Counted from the stretch's first letter, positions 23,085-35,457 are shown. The stretch: DNA of 64,000 bases from Haemonchus contortus (GCA_000469685.2 LS997562.1:37236345-37300344); one strand, 5' to 3'. The notes: generated by a model not told the origin, from the sequence alone. Translations and numbers: made by a program.

Positions 23085-23760
23085 GCTAAAGTGCTCCAGT
23101 AAAGCTGAAAGTAAGACCATTGGAAAGCTCTTCTCGTAAAGAATCCAAATATATAATAATCTTTTGGTTTTCTCGGATTTTCCGCCTTCCTTTCCGGGAA
23201 AAACGAAATTTGAGTCTCGCAGCACCTGTGGTGTTACTTGCGGATATGTCCGCGTCGTAAACCCTCCACTTCAATTGGAAACTTTGTTTCCGATTCTTAA
23301 AAGGCCTGCATCGTGTTATAAGTCAGGAGAGCATAGAACCCTGATCATTTTGATATCCTTCATGACATAATTTAAATATTTTAAGCTAAAATCAGTGGTG
23401 CAAAGCAAATTTCTAGATATTCAGACATTGGTTGTTTCTTTAAGCCACGTATTTCGTGTGACTACCGTATACTTGCTTGTGGGGAGTCCTTTCATGTCAT
23501 GAATTTTCAATTTCTTCAATTTTGCGGCATCGTTTTCATGGAGGTCGGAGAGTGAGTGTTCAGACCTGAGGTGCTTCCCGCAGATATAACATAACCTTAA
23601 ACTCCCCACTTTAATAGAAAACTCCATTCTGAGTTTTTTCAAGGACATTTGGAATATGGACATATGAAATCATGGTTATTTTGATATCGTAATGATAGAA
23701 TTCAGAAAAATTCAGCTGAAAACAGTGATTTCAATGATCAACTTCTCAAGAATTTGCTAG
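23085..23760. repeat. Two diverged tandem monomers (about 338 bp) within the left arm
   Basis: Landmarks recur with a spacing near 338 bp: CCCTCCACTTCAATTGGAAAC (from 23262) against CTCCCCACTTTAATAGAAAAC (from 23600); TTTTGATATCCTTCATGA against TTTTGATATCGTAATGAT; and AAGCTAAAATCAGTG against CAGCTGAAAACAGTG. The right arm carries the same pair inverted, so the element contains four related monomers. Confidence 0.65.
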
Positions 23761-24183
23761 TTCATTTCAGAAGTGCACTTCCTTGGAAACGAATTATTCC
23801 GCATTTACTTAAAGACTTTCATTATGTGAATCTGATATTCTGATAATAGAAGGATGAATGGCCTCCTAATCGAGCGTTGAGCTAATTGACCCCTCACCAT
23901 CGATCTCTATTGGCCCACCGCGTTCGCTATGGCCGAGTCCATTTAAGAGTACACCCGTTGACACATACTGGTATGGAGCTGGCAGAATGAAATGACCACG
24001 CTATGATGAATACTGTTTCACTGTGTATATGTTGTGTTTTCACGGTGTATATGTTGTTTAACATGTACTCCCTTCCCATTTGACGGAAACTACGGGGTAC
24101 TGACACTAAACACCGGTCAAATGAGCACAGAGAAGCACACACTGCTTGACAGCACTGTTGTTTCAGCATTTGCAAGCGCTTTG

Positions 24184-24268
24184 CTCGACTGAGGATCCGA
24201 ACCCATATGGAATCCAGGTCAGGTGCAAACATGAGACAAATGCTCTCCCGCTGCGCCATTGGGCGACT
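24184..24268 (-). tRNA. tRNA-Met-like pseudogene or tRNA-derived sequence in the foldback loop
   Basis: On the minus strand TGGCGCAGCGGGAGAGC gives a good A box and GGTTCGGATCC a near-consensus B box, with a CTCAT block between them where the anticodon loop of an elongator tRNA-Met would lie. The acceptor ends pair poorly and the variable region is too long, so a functional tRNA is unlikely. It may be a tRNA-derived repeat that sits in the loop. Confidence 0.45.
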
Positions 24269-25521
24269 CAACATGTGAACATTTCAATCGACCATTTAGT
24301 AGGGGTTTGGGCTGGCTGCGGTAACAGTAGGAAAAGGCCGATCGATTTCTGACAAGTCAGGTCACGTTGCGACATGATTCACTCACTATTTATCACACAT
24401 CTATCACAATTCAAATATATATATGTATGTACATATATATGTTCGCCTGACTAATGGTTAATAGAGGAGCTAGTGACTTGACCCCTCGTTATCGATCTCC
24501 TTGGGACTCGCTGTGTCTGTAAGGTCATGTTTTCTTGAGCCACGTGGGTGCAATCAACTCAAAGACGTCTTGTTCTGTAGCTATATTCGACAATATCAAG
24601 GCAAACTATGCTGTAAGTAAGTATGTGTCAACGGGCGTACTCTTGAATGGACTCGGCCATAGCGAACGCGGTGGGCCAATAGAGATCGATGGTGAGGGGT
24701 CAATTAGCTCAACGCTCGATTAGGAGGCCATTCATCCTTCTATTATCAGAATATCAGATTCACATAATGAAAGTCTTTAAGTAAATGCGGAATAATTCGT
24801 TCCCAAGGAAGTGCACTTCTGAAATGAACTAGCAAATTCTTGAGAAGTTGATCATTGAAATCACTGTTTTCAGCTGAATTTTTCTGAATTCTATCATTAC
24901 GATATCAAAATAACCATGATTTCATATGTCCATATTCCAAATGTCCTTGAAAAAACTCAGAATGAAGTTCTCTATTAAAGTGGGGAGTTTAAGGTTATGT
25001 TATATCTGCGGGAAGCACCTCAGGTGCTGAACACTCACTCTCCGACCTCCATGAAAACGATGCCGCAAAATTGAAGAAATTGAAAATTCATGACATGAAA
25101 GGACTCCCCACAAGCAATTATACGGTAGTCACACGAAATACGTGGCTCAAAGAAACAACAAATGTCTGAAAATCTAGAAATTTGCTTTGCACCACTGCTT
25201 TTAGCTTAAAATATTTAAATTATGTCATGAAGGGTATCAAAATGATCAGGGTTCTATGCTCTCCTGACTTATAACACGATGCAGGCCTTTTAAGAATCGG
25301 AAACAAAGTTTTTAATTGAAGTGGAGGGCTTACGACGCGGTCATATCCGCAAGTAACACCCCAGGTGCTGAGAGACTCAAATTTCGTTTTTCCCGGAAAG
25401 GAAGGCGAAAAATTTGAGAAAACCGAAAGATCATTATATATTTGGATTCTTTACGAGAAGAGCTTTCCAATGGTCTTGTTTTCAGCTTTATTGGAACACT
25501 TTAGCTGACGTTATGGGGAAG

Positions 25522-25559
25522 CGACGGTTTGCGACGGATTAATCCGTCGCAAACCGTCG
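25522..25559. repeat. Perfect 38-bp palindrome in right foldback arm
   Basis: Identical in sequence to the palindrome at 23031-23068 and 29 bases from the right outer end of the element, mirroring the left side. Confidence 0.95.
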
Positions 25560-25589
25560 GTTGACCATGAATTAGTAGCAGTATTGTAG

Positions 25590-27384
25590 TTGACTCGTTC
25601 TTGCTATGATAGCTTCTTTGACAGGGATTTTTTTGAAAGAATATCTTTCGATGATTGTTCAGAGGGACTGCTTGGCATGACGACTTCTGAAAAAAACCCT
25701 GATAAGGCAAAGTGACAAGTTGGCGTGGCGCAGAGGTTGAATGTGCTGTTCTGTGATAACTTTCAAAGTTCAATTTCTGTTCATTGCCACTAAAGCTTAT
25801 ATGTACTTCCTTGAAACTAGTCAGGAAACAAGTAGGAGTTAGTCTAGGTACAGCAATTACTTCGCGAATTTCCGTCGAACCGGCAGGGTAGTTAACATGC
25901 TGAGAACCCATCAAAACACATTAACAACTCCCTTCCAAACTCATTTTTGAGAGAACTCAAAAGCACGGCTTACTCACAACTTCTTCCCTGCAGGAGGGAT
26001 ATTGTTCATTAATCTCTCATCTATTTGGGATGAAAGCGAACTCCAAGGAGACCGAGAAATGCATTTCGAATGCATTGGTGTCAGTGCGGTCAGAAGAAAA
26101 TCCTTAGGAATCCCTGACCTCATTGGGACTTGAGCCTCTTGAATCTACACAGCCCCGTTTATTCGCTCCCTAGCCCCGCTCGTTCTTCTTTCTTTTACTT
26201 CCTTATTTGTCCAGAATATTAAATCTTCCTGATAGCTTCGACAAATGGATAGGGTAGGCCCTCGTTACTGTGGAGAAGATCCCATCACTAATTATCTAAA
26301 TCGGTGTAATTCTTTCTAGCGAATTGAAATTTTCAAGCGGTGTTAGCCGTTTTTTGATATCATTTAAGAGTATTCCACTAGGGAACACACTACTGAACTG
26401 GAAATTGCATACACAACAAGCCTCTCAGCCGCTAGGGTTCGCCTATCTGATGCCAGATCATTCTAGTTCATTTGCGAAGCCTTAAAAGGAAGTAGAATCC
26501 AAACTCCGTCCGGTCCCATTCAAATTATTACTGGAAGTCGAGTACACGGCTCATTCCAAGAAGGAGGGTCGGTCAGTTCCTGTAGCACAACCAGCTCTTG
26601 TTTCAGCTCAGAGGAATTATTTGTCACCTAGTGAATCTTAAAAGGTTCCGCTCATCGATCCAAGGACAACTGTGGCTGATTGCTTAAAGATTATGGAAAG
26701 TAAACAAAAAGGCTACGAGTTCATTTCTTGCCAAGACTGTTTTTGATTACGGTTGGGGCCAGAACTAGCGTTGATTACCTGCCACCCCCAAGAAGCAATT
26801 CAGAAGGGCAAAATGCTGATAACATCAATTTGTCAGCGAAAGTCAATGCGGTTGTCAGAAGGCTTGTGAATATCCCGATCTAATAGTTCAATGGTAACTG
26901 CATGGCGCATTCCCATCGACGCCGTTCGTCCAATTCACTTTTTTCCGAGATCAATACTTCAATATTAGCCGTATTCATCATTCGGTAAAGAAATCCTTGA
27001 GAAATGAGGCCAATAATGTCAAAATATGACTGACTGACAATGCCTTCTTCTCGGCGCGGCCAAAGTGGCGGCGCCCTTACCCACTCGTGAAAGGATCTCG
27101 ATTACTTTTGCATTTCAGCCTAATGAACTCCTAGTCCCTCTCCATCATCCCCATTACCCATATCCTCGACAAAAACTCGTCCCATTTGGACGAGTTCTTG
27201 CAGTTTTACGGTTTTATCAATTATCTGTAACCGGACACTTTTCGCTTTACGCTATAATCATATCAACTCCATTCCGAGGCAGTGGTGGTAGTGACTCCGT
27301 GATCACTCTCAGCCCTAACTAGTTTTTCGGTCCGTTTGCTCACTTTTGTTTTGTTATCAGTTACTTGCTTGCTTCGTATTAGAG
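25590..27384. other. Intergenic, no gene recognised
   Basis: Nothing recognisable; open frames of up to 137 codons on the minus strand next to the foldback (25501-25914) have no domain signature and partly lie in the foldback arm. Confidence 0.4.
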
Positions 27385-27406
27385 ATGTCTTCACAGGACC
27401 TTCAAG
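27385..27406 (+). CDS. Possible first coding exon (MSSQDLQ...), weak
   Basis: ATG at 27385 follows a TTATCAG acceptor-like site about 25 bp upstream, and codes MSSQDLQ before CAAG|GTTAGTTT, a plausible donor leaving phase 1. The exon at 35450 starts with the matching phase, so an approximately 8-kb intron could link them. The evidence is only signal and phase compatibility. Confidence 0.25.
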
Positions 27407-27524
27407 GTTAGTTTATTACAATTATAATAGCTTTAGTTATAACAAATAAAACGACTAACTATTACAATAATATTTACTTATTTTTGACATGATATCCGAT
27501 GGACAAGTTAAAAAGGTTAAAAAA

Positions 27525-27660
27525 GGTTCCGAAGTTTATTAATTCCATTCTCGGATGCGCACCGCATTCGAGTCAAAGAAGTTATGTGTACTAAGGCTAG
27601 TAAGAAGTTTATAAGTTCCTCCTTGGATTGCGCCACGCAACTAGTCCAATCCATGAATGT
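27525..27660 (-). repeat. SINE 3'-end fragments (family A or relative)
   Basis: AAGTTTATTAATTCCATTCTCGGATGCGCACCGCATTCGAGT at 27530-27575 matches the complement of the SINE tail, and a similar block GATTGCGCCACGCAACTAG follows at 27637. Only 3' portions remain. Confidence 0.5.
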
Positions 27661-28977
27661 ATAGCATTCGAAACATGTAAATACTCTTACTCTTTCCCAC
27701 GGGGCTGGTACCAGTTGACAAACTTTGGGGAGAGGTTTCGTTTGGCTAGGGTAGGTAACGATCCAATACTTGGCTTAGGATGATTGTGGCAGTGGAAATG
27801 TGCGGCAGAACCTCATCTCAATCTCATCGAAAATGGATAATAGGATAATCTCTCCGACGATGACCAATTAACTTGAGACGGCAACGCATTGGAACTCTAC
27901 CAATATCCATATAAACCTGAGACAGGGGAAGAGGGAAAGGAAGGGAATTGAAGAAGTCTATTGAGCAACATTTGGGGTTCACTCAGTTGACCAAAATGAT
28001 AGTGTTCACTTTCGGTGGTGTCAGATTAGTTGTTGGCTTGAATGGCAGACAATAGGTATGTAGCGATGACCTCCACCTACTGTTTTGAGCTCTGAAACCC
28101 GAGCTCTCTATCGGACTTATTGGTTTGTAAGTTAGCTATAACCTATAAGGATAAGTTAAGAAGTACAAACAACAGTTTGTTGGAAACAATTCTGATACGA
28201 TACCATTGCTTCAGAATGGTCAAGTGGTAAAAGGCTCAGGGAGGGGTTGTGGTCATTTCCTTCTCTTCCCATCTCCTGAAATCCAGTTGGAGAGGTACAC
28301 TACAGTGCCGACCTTCAGGTCCGGGATGCATCAATATGATTCCTCATGGGATCCGCCCTGTTGCGCTATAAGAATTCGGCCAACGCCTAGTGCGGTCAGC
28401 ATTATGCAAACAATCGTTGGGTTGAAGAATTTCAATGGTTGAACTGTTCCTTTACGACCCAACTATTGTGCCTACCGTACGGACTGCCGTTTAAAAAGCA
28501 AAGCGTGAAATTCACATTGTAGCCATGTCCATACACCTTACACCAGCCGGTGACATCCCCCATAGTGATAACCAGTTATATGTTTGCCATATTTGTTTAC
28601 GTAGTGTTAGTCGTACTGTTTAATCACTTACCTAGTCCTCAGAGTATAGATCGAACCACAACAGACTGTAGCTCAGTTGCATTCCTTCGTTGTACCCTCT
28701 TCACAGCTTCGATCGGCCGTCTCTCAGTGAGCCCTAAATTCAAACTATAATTGAAAAAAATTGATAATCGATAAAATCAATATTTCAATATTAATCTGAT
28801 TACTAATGACTTCCTCACAGAGTCAATCATCCTAAGCTTGCGAAGAAATATCTATAAATGGAATTAATGGTGGATTAATTCGATAAAATTAATGATAATA
28901 AGCTCAGTAAAGATAGAATTAATAAAAAATAGACAGCTCAAAACTAATTAAATAATATTAGAGGTTAAAAAAGTAAA

Positions 28978-29264
28978 GTCCTTTATATTAATCAATCCCG
29001 TCTTGGGGATGCGCCACCGCATTTGACTTCCATCTAGAATCGTAGTGGTGTATTGAATGCACATATGACCTATCCGATGACTTGTTGTGATCAGCTAATG
29101 TACATATCAGTGCTTTTATCTTCCCAGATGAGTCTGGCACCAATTAACCGACCCCGGAGGGATGGGAGGCTTGATTGGCTTGGGCGTATATCGTCCCAGG
29201 ATTCGAAGCCGTGACCATGCGTGTGAGATCGTGCGCCACTTGCCACTCCACCACCTCTTTCTAT
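28978..29264 (-). repeat. tRNA-derived SINE (family A), near full length
   Basis: Minus-strand copy: GGTGGAGTGGCAAG A-box region near 29255, a damaged B box (plus strand GGATTCGAAGCC at 29200), the CCAGACTCATCTGGGAAG block, TGGAAGTCAAATGCGGTGGC, and the AAAGGACTTTA tail. Order and spacing match the copies at 4715, 6612 and 12713. Confidence 0.85.
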
Positions 29265-29830
29265 TTTATGTAAATCAATCTTAACTTATGTAAACCTCAT
29301 TTCTAAAAATAATGTTGACGAGTAAAAATGAGACTTTTTGATTTCTATTAAGCGGAATGTTATTTTTCCTCTATTATGGCTTCATATGTACTTCACCAAG
29401 AGCTTCTCCCGAGATCGAGCTTATTGCTACTTGTCTATTCTTATAATTCATTGCTCACTTGGTTCGGATTGAGATTGATCTCCCTGCCTCTCTCCCATCT
29501 TTCCTCAGATTTCGTGGATTTCCGGATCAATCCAGCTTTAGACTGTCCTACCATGTCTGTACTATATGTTTTAGACCAGATGGCTGATTTTTTTGATAAC
29601 TTTCTTATCGTGATGGATATAGTGATCGTTTAATGAGGAGCCGATCGTTCATTGAGTAAGAGCAATAAGTTGGCATGGAAGACAAAACAATTTTTTGATT
29701 GGGAGCCATAAAATGCTGATGACTCATTAAGAAATTGACATTGGAATGCAATTGAAGCCATGAGTAAGCCAAAAATTCTTTTCGAAAGTTCTTCTCCCCG
29801 TGACATTCCGTACATTCTATGTATATGAAG

Positions 29831-29928
29831 AGGGAGAGGGGTGGAGGTGATGGGATGGGGGTGGAGGGGGGGGGGGGGTTGAGGAGACATTGCTGTGACA
29901 TTGCTGGGAAGTTAGCTGTGACATTGCT
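29831..29928 (+). repeat. G-rich tract followed by TGACATTGCT tandem repeats
   Basis: 29831-29878 contains at least five runs of three or more G, ending in G13 (29866-29878), so it could form a G-quadruplex. It is followed by three copies of GACATTGCT (29886-29928). Confidence 0.7.
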
Positions 29929-29999
29929 CACAGGTAGCTTTTCAATCCATCGCTGGTATCTATATGAAAACCCACTAAATACCATTTGATCAACAAATG

Positions 30000-32900
30000 A
30001 ATGCATCTAGAAATCTATGCCTCATTGCAAAACTGCACATGAAATAAATAGCAAATAATGAGGGAAAAATAAACAAATGCCCAAATACCGTGTGTACCGT
30101 GTGTTCCGCGGAAAGTGAACAGGTTCATGTACATAATAAATAAACACTTAAAAACCCTTCAGTAAACTGATACAATTACTATAAGTTTACCTCGAAAAAG
30201 CCAGCAGAGCCATCTCTGATAGGAAGCTTATCAGCCGTTCCCTCGGGGAACTTTTTCTTATGAGGCTGCTCTTAAACTTCATGATTACGTACCTGAAAAA
30301 CAGTTCGGTACTGCGGAAAGTCTTTAACAAGGTTACTTATTATAAAGCAATTATTATATGTACTACATAAACTTCACATCGCATCAAATCACATTTTCTC
30401 AGGAAAAAAGAGCAGCTGGCCAAACGAGCAGCCAATAAAAAAAAGGAGGTCGTTTTCAATATTTCTCTACAAAAAATACTAATTTTAAGCAGCTTATTAT
30501 CAAGTAATAACTTATTGGCTTATTATGAAGTAGTAATAGTACTTGAACAGAACGTGACTTTCAGTAGAACGCCTAGCACTCCCCAGATAAGACAGAAAAA
30601 AAACTGCCAGCGGATTTCCATCGATTCCCCGTGGCTCAAGAAATCAATTGGCATGATCCTTGACCCCATGACCACCCTTTGGAGGAAATTCAACTAGTTA
30701 CCACATTCCCAGGAAAGAAGCCTTCCTATTCGCTTCCCTAATATGGCACCTCTAACCTTAAGATAGGGTTTTTAAAATCCCGGTCTAAATACTTTAGAAG
30801 GTGCTGTTCTCCTATTGAGAAACTGAACAGGACCACGACCCATTGCTATCACCCTCATCCTTGGGCTGTGGATTGAATCTTTCATAGAACATCGCCCAAA
30901 AAACCATTCTTTTCATCTTCCTTACTTGGAATTAGCTCTGCTGGGCTATTAAATGCATTAGTGGACGAAATATTTCCAGTTTTAGCGACCTTGTACTAGC
31001 ACTCCTCACCATAGTACTTAAAGCATTCAGAGTCTCGAAATAATTGTCGAGCACTTGCCTTTATTCCTCTGTAAGAGCCTGTAACCTTCCTTTCCTAGCC
31101 CGTCAAAGAGTTTTAACTTTCTAGGATCGCTTTGATGGCGTTAGATTACCCGAGGCCGTAGATTGGGTTAAACTGAGTGATGTTCTTTGGTCATCCATTG
31201 ATTTTAGCTGTTTACTTTACATTGAAATGGGGTTATGTTTCTGACTGGAAATGAAATGCATGGCGTATCCCAAAGGGTTCAATATATATGCCTTGCAAAT
31301 GAACAGTGACCCATTCGTACTACTCCTGGATCCTGCTCCCAACCAGAGCTGTTTGCATAGCGAGGCTTTAAACGAATGAACATAGGTCCGTACCCGGGCT
31401 AATACATATAAGTAATCATATAAGTAATGGGTTCTCGGTATACGAAAACTGGTACCCATTACCAGTTCCTAGGTTATCAGTGATATGGTCATACAGCCTA
31501 GCGCCCGTTCGACAACTAGTTTATCCATATGTTTCTGGCATTCTCACAGATTCATCATTGATGATTGAAGACTCTAACAGCTCGTTGATACGTTGATTGA
31601 GTGCAGTCCATTTTACTGTAATAAACTATGCCTTATTGATTTCTCGAGTTACCATAACTTTTTCTTAGCACGGGTAAGTTTTCGCGGTGTAACAACGCAT
31701 GCAAAATGGTTTCTGGAAGATGTGACATTCCTTTCATTCTTCTCGCCTTCTATCTGAACTTCCCCGCAGCTTGCGGGTATAGGTGACGGAAATTTATGAA
31801 AATAATGCTCTATACAACTTTATCCATGAAAATCGTCTCGGCGTTCGTCTCAGTCTCCTTAAGTCAAAGTCAGAAGAGCTCAATCAGAACGAAGGGAGCT
31901 AGTGGGGAGGTGGGGTACCATGGATGGAATCCCCAATGACTATAATCTTTAAAAGTCCTAAAGCATTGTTATAATCAACAGTAGTAGTCATGTATAATAA
32001 TGATAATATAAATAATATATCACCCATATCACCTGCTCTCCCGTTAATTATCGATTTCACTAGGGTGGGAGCCTGTAAAGCCTCCATATTCCTCTGACTC
32101 AAACCAACGCAACCAAATTATGTGTAGTACTAATAATAATAAGTAATAATATGTAATAATGTATGATAATATGTAATAATATATGATAATAGGCTTCACA
32201 AAAAAACACCTTCATGACAATATGTTGTCACATGTTATCATAAAATAGGAGAACATAGTAAAAATATTAATATTAGAAAGTGGATAATATCTAGTACTTA
32301 ATAATGGTAAAAATGTAGTATACCTTCCAAGTAAAATATAGAATAATATTATATTTTATCCGAGGTTCACCTTTTATGTCGTCTTATTCGAGAAGATCAA
32401 ATATGGTATCATTGAAGAAAGTTCATCGGGCCATAATACCTGGCCCTTACCCTGAATAACCGTCCTCATTAACCCTTGAAGATTGGTTACCTTCAATCAA
32501 CGGGATTCCCTCCTTCCTTCCTCAGACTTGTACTCTATCACTGTTACACTTTAAACAAAAGTCATGCTCATGCTCTGCAACGTCTCCGCCCGACAGCTGC
32601 TTTTTCTCGTTGTTCCCACTTGCCTGGCTCATCGCTCTTTGCCGATCATCGCCTTTGTGATTATCGCTCATCCACAACGTCTCCTTGTCGGCAATTTATC
32701 AGCTCTTATTCATGGTGGCATAACAATGTTCACTATACTGCAGTAAGCATCATACAAAGTAGAAGGATTCTATGTATTTGTATAGATAGCGTTTCCCCGT
32801 TTTTTCTGCAGGAGAGGTCTTCCTTCTTGCCTTTTTCGCTCCTGTTTCCTCTAACATCTTTTCCTCTGCTCTTATGTTTTTTCTAACCTCTTTGGCCAAC

Positions 32901-34780
32901 TTACACTTTTGAAGCAGGCCAGTTGCTATACTCCATGTTTACTTATTTCGTTATTTATTATTTAGGGGGTTCCTTGTGAAAATAGTAAAAACACAAGAAT
33001 GGGTCGCGAGTTTGGGTCGCTTCACCGCCCCTTATTTTCTTCCTTCTCGAAGTCTGGCCTTTCGCTTCCACCACTATATAATCTCCCAATATCTGTAGTA
33101 GCATTTTTCGCTTTGGATTAAGCCATGCACTTTATTTTACTATACGTTTGAGTTATAACGTTAGTGATTGCAGAAGTATTATGAATTTCGAGCTGCCCCA
33201 GTACAAGTCAGAGTTACTTTCTGAGAAAGATTGCAGGTGCCTGACGTCTTCCCGAGGCTTGGACAAAGCTTTGAGGACAAGTTTGACTCCGAAAAAGCAC
33301 TTTTAAAGAAATAATGGAATGAGAGCAAGAAACGTCCTTCATAGTCGTGCAAGCAAAACGACCATTGCATCAGCCCCCCTTGCACCCAAAGTGTCCTTGG
33401 GAAAATTTCAATGGAAAGGAAATTGTACTTTTTCAAAGAGGTATTGATATGAAAGTAAGAAAGCTGGTCGTACTCTTCCCAGCCCTTTGCAGTTTTTCTT
33501 GGAGTGTACCGATGCGCCTATACCTACCTTCCATTTGCGTCTTATCCTCATCTCATTATCGATTCCACTTCAGCGATTGTTCTCTGGGCAGGATACGCCA
33601 TGTAATTGTTGCTCCCATGCAAATGACGAAGTGATTAGCTTCTGAAGCTGAAGGTTTCCATTCTTTTGAATGAATTTGTCAATTAGAAAATATTTTTAAC
33701 TTTGGGATTTTTCGAAGTAAATGATTGGGCACTATGCCAAGCAAACTGCACAGCAAAGCAGGGCCGAGGACAAAACGGGGCTCAAAAATCTTCCCAGCTA
33801 ATCCCTTTTCCAAAGATTTCGCGCAGTACTTTTACCTGGCTAATTACTTCATATCAATTGCCTCCGAATCAGGGCCATTCTGAGAAGTAGCCCATTCGAC
33901 TGTCCCACAAGGAAACCAATACGGATCCTGTAAGTGTCTGGTGGAAGTGTTTGTGATCTGTTCAATGAACGACGAATGTTTTGATCCTTCTGAACAGGTT
34001 TGATAGCACTCCACCAATGGGAGGGGCAGCTTCTACGAATTAGCCCTACGAATTAAAGATCACTGGGCTGGGTGTTCGCCTAATTCAATTATATTCCCAC
34101 TGTATACGCCCTCAAGTAACAACATTTCTCAATTTTCCATAATTAGATGCACTTTGCTTTACTTTTTGCATCCTCATTTATTCCCTTAGGGACTACCACA
34201 ATTTCCGAAAGCTGACGAATTCTGCCTGCCTCCTTTTCCAATTGCCTTTGTTGTTTTTGAGTAGACTATTGTTTATGATTGATTACATTGATTTATTTGT
34301 TTTAACTTATACGCCGATTATGCCATTACTATATAGTATACAACTAAACTTTGAATTTCTGTGTAAACAGCCATACAAGAACAGAGCTTGCAGGGTTCAA
34401 CTTGATAGTGATTCTTGTCTTTAGTTAGCGAATCGTGGAAGACTGTGAGGGGTCTATCGAAACGACATCTTTTTCGGTGTGCGCCATGCATTTTGACCTT
34501 TTTCGGAATTGAAGCGCCTTTGTATTAGCAAATGACCCGCAACACTATGAGCTTATGGTTAGCCGAGAAAAGTGCTAGTGTATTTGACTTACATTAAGTA
34601 TATTTTTGTATATTGTATATTTTGTTATTTGTATATTTTTTATATTTCATTTATATTGTGTATTTAGTGTATATTTTTAACTTCTGCAAAAGCAAGGCTT
34701 TCTTTTCTTTCTGCAAAAGTGACAACAAAAGACGACTTCGGACGATGGGAAATTAAACTGAGTCAGGATTGTCGAGCTGA
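30000..34780. other. Intergenic or intronic, no gene recognised
   Basis: Contains TAATAATATG-type simple repeats near 32135-32190 and a long TATATTTTGTATATT-like AT tract at 34590-34680. SINE-end fragments occur near 31255 and 34478. If the exon at 27385 belongs with that at 35450, this whole span is an intron. Confidence 0.4.
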
Positions 34781-34794
34781 AATTTGATACTACG

Positions 34795-34866
34795 AGTGTG
34801 ATAGCAGGGCTACTCTTAGCCTACACTGACAGCTATAGTACTCGGGTACAATCCCGGGAGGGTCTT
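34795..34866 (+). tRNA. tRNA-like sequence, probably pseudogene
   Basis: GGTACAATCC near 34848 fits a polymerase III B box, inside a small stem CGGG-TACAAT-CCCG that looks like a T arm; GTGATAGCAGGGCTAC upstream could be a decayed A box. No convincing anticodon arm or acceptor pairing, so it is probably a pseudogene or short repeat. Confidence 0.3.
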
Positions 34867-35457
34867 TAACTTTTGTAAAATCGCCAATTAAGGGTTTAAA
34901 GTGTAATGCTGCAGAACTGTAGTCAGGGAGTGCGTAGAGGCGTAGAGACGAAAAAACTGAGCGTACGAAAAATTCAATTTGGTATTTTTATGACATTTAA
35001 TAATATATGTCAGGTGAAACGAGGTTTCAAAAAAAAAAACATTTAAATGTGCATTTCTTTCACCGGAACTACTTACTCATTAGTGTAATTTCATTCAGTA
35101 ATTCCGTAAAGATACAGGCCGCTATGCCGAGTCTGAAAAATTATTTTGTTTATCACAGACTGAAATTTTTTGAGCCTTATTCTATTTTTTTGTTTTTTAT
35201 TTTTTAAGCCTTTTGCCTTCTAGTGAGGGACATGATCTGAAGCTGAGGGTGTACCACTCCCACGCACCGACTTTTCTAAATTAATTTTTACACACTTCTT
35301 GGACACCTCTTTCTCAGTGACTTCTCAGATTCTTGGCAGCCTACCGCATTTATACTTGAGTAACCAGCGTTACCTGGACCTACCGATAACCATTTTGCCG
35401 TATGAACAACCATCTACCGTACGCCATTACCTTAATGTTCCGATTTCAGCACGCTAC

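Larger units (their letters stand above)
23002..25588. mobile_element. Giant foldback (inverted-repeat) element, 2587 bp
   Basis: The arm 23002-23969 (968 bp) reappears inverted at 24620-25588 (969 bp), separated by a 650-bp loop. Outer ends read TACAATACTGCTACTAATTC on the left and its exact complement on the right. The stretches I compared agree at roughly 92-97 percent by eye. Each arm holds a perfect 38-bp palindrome near its outer end and two diverged tandem monomers of about 338 bp. No transposase is visible and the flanks show no obvious target-site duplication. It could be a foldback-type non-autonomous DNA transposon or an inverted segmental duplication. A transcript would fold into a double-stranded stem of nearly 1 kb. 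Confidence 0.88.

Noticed and set aside
23421..23663. Open frame with CYICGKH (zinc-finger-like) in the left foldback arm
   Set aside because: The homologous frame in the right arm is broken, and only one CxxC is present; not a credible protein.
25501..25914. Open frame of 137 codons (-) at the right end of the foldback
   Set aside because: No motif; starts outside and ends within the foldback arm, and has no splice context.
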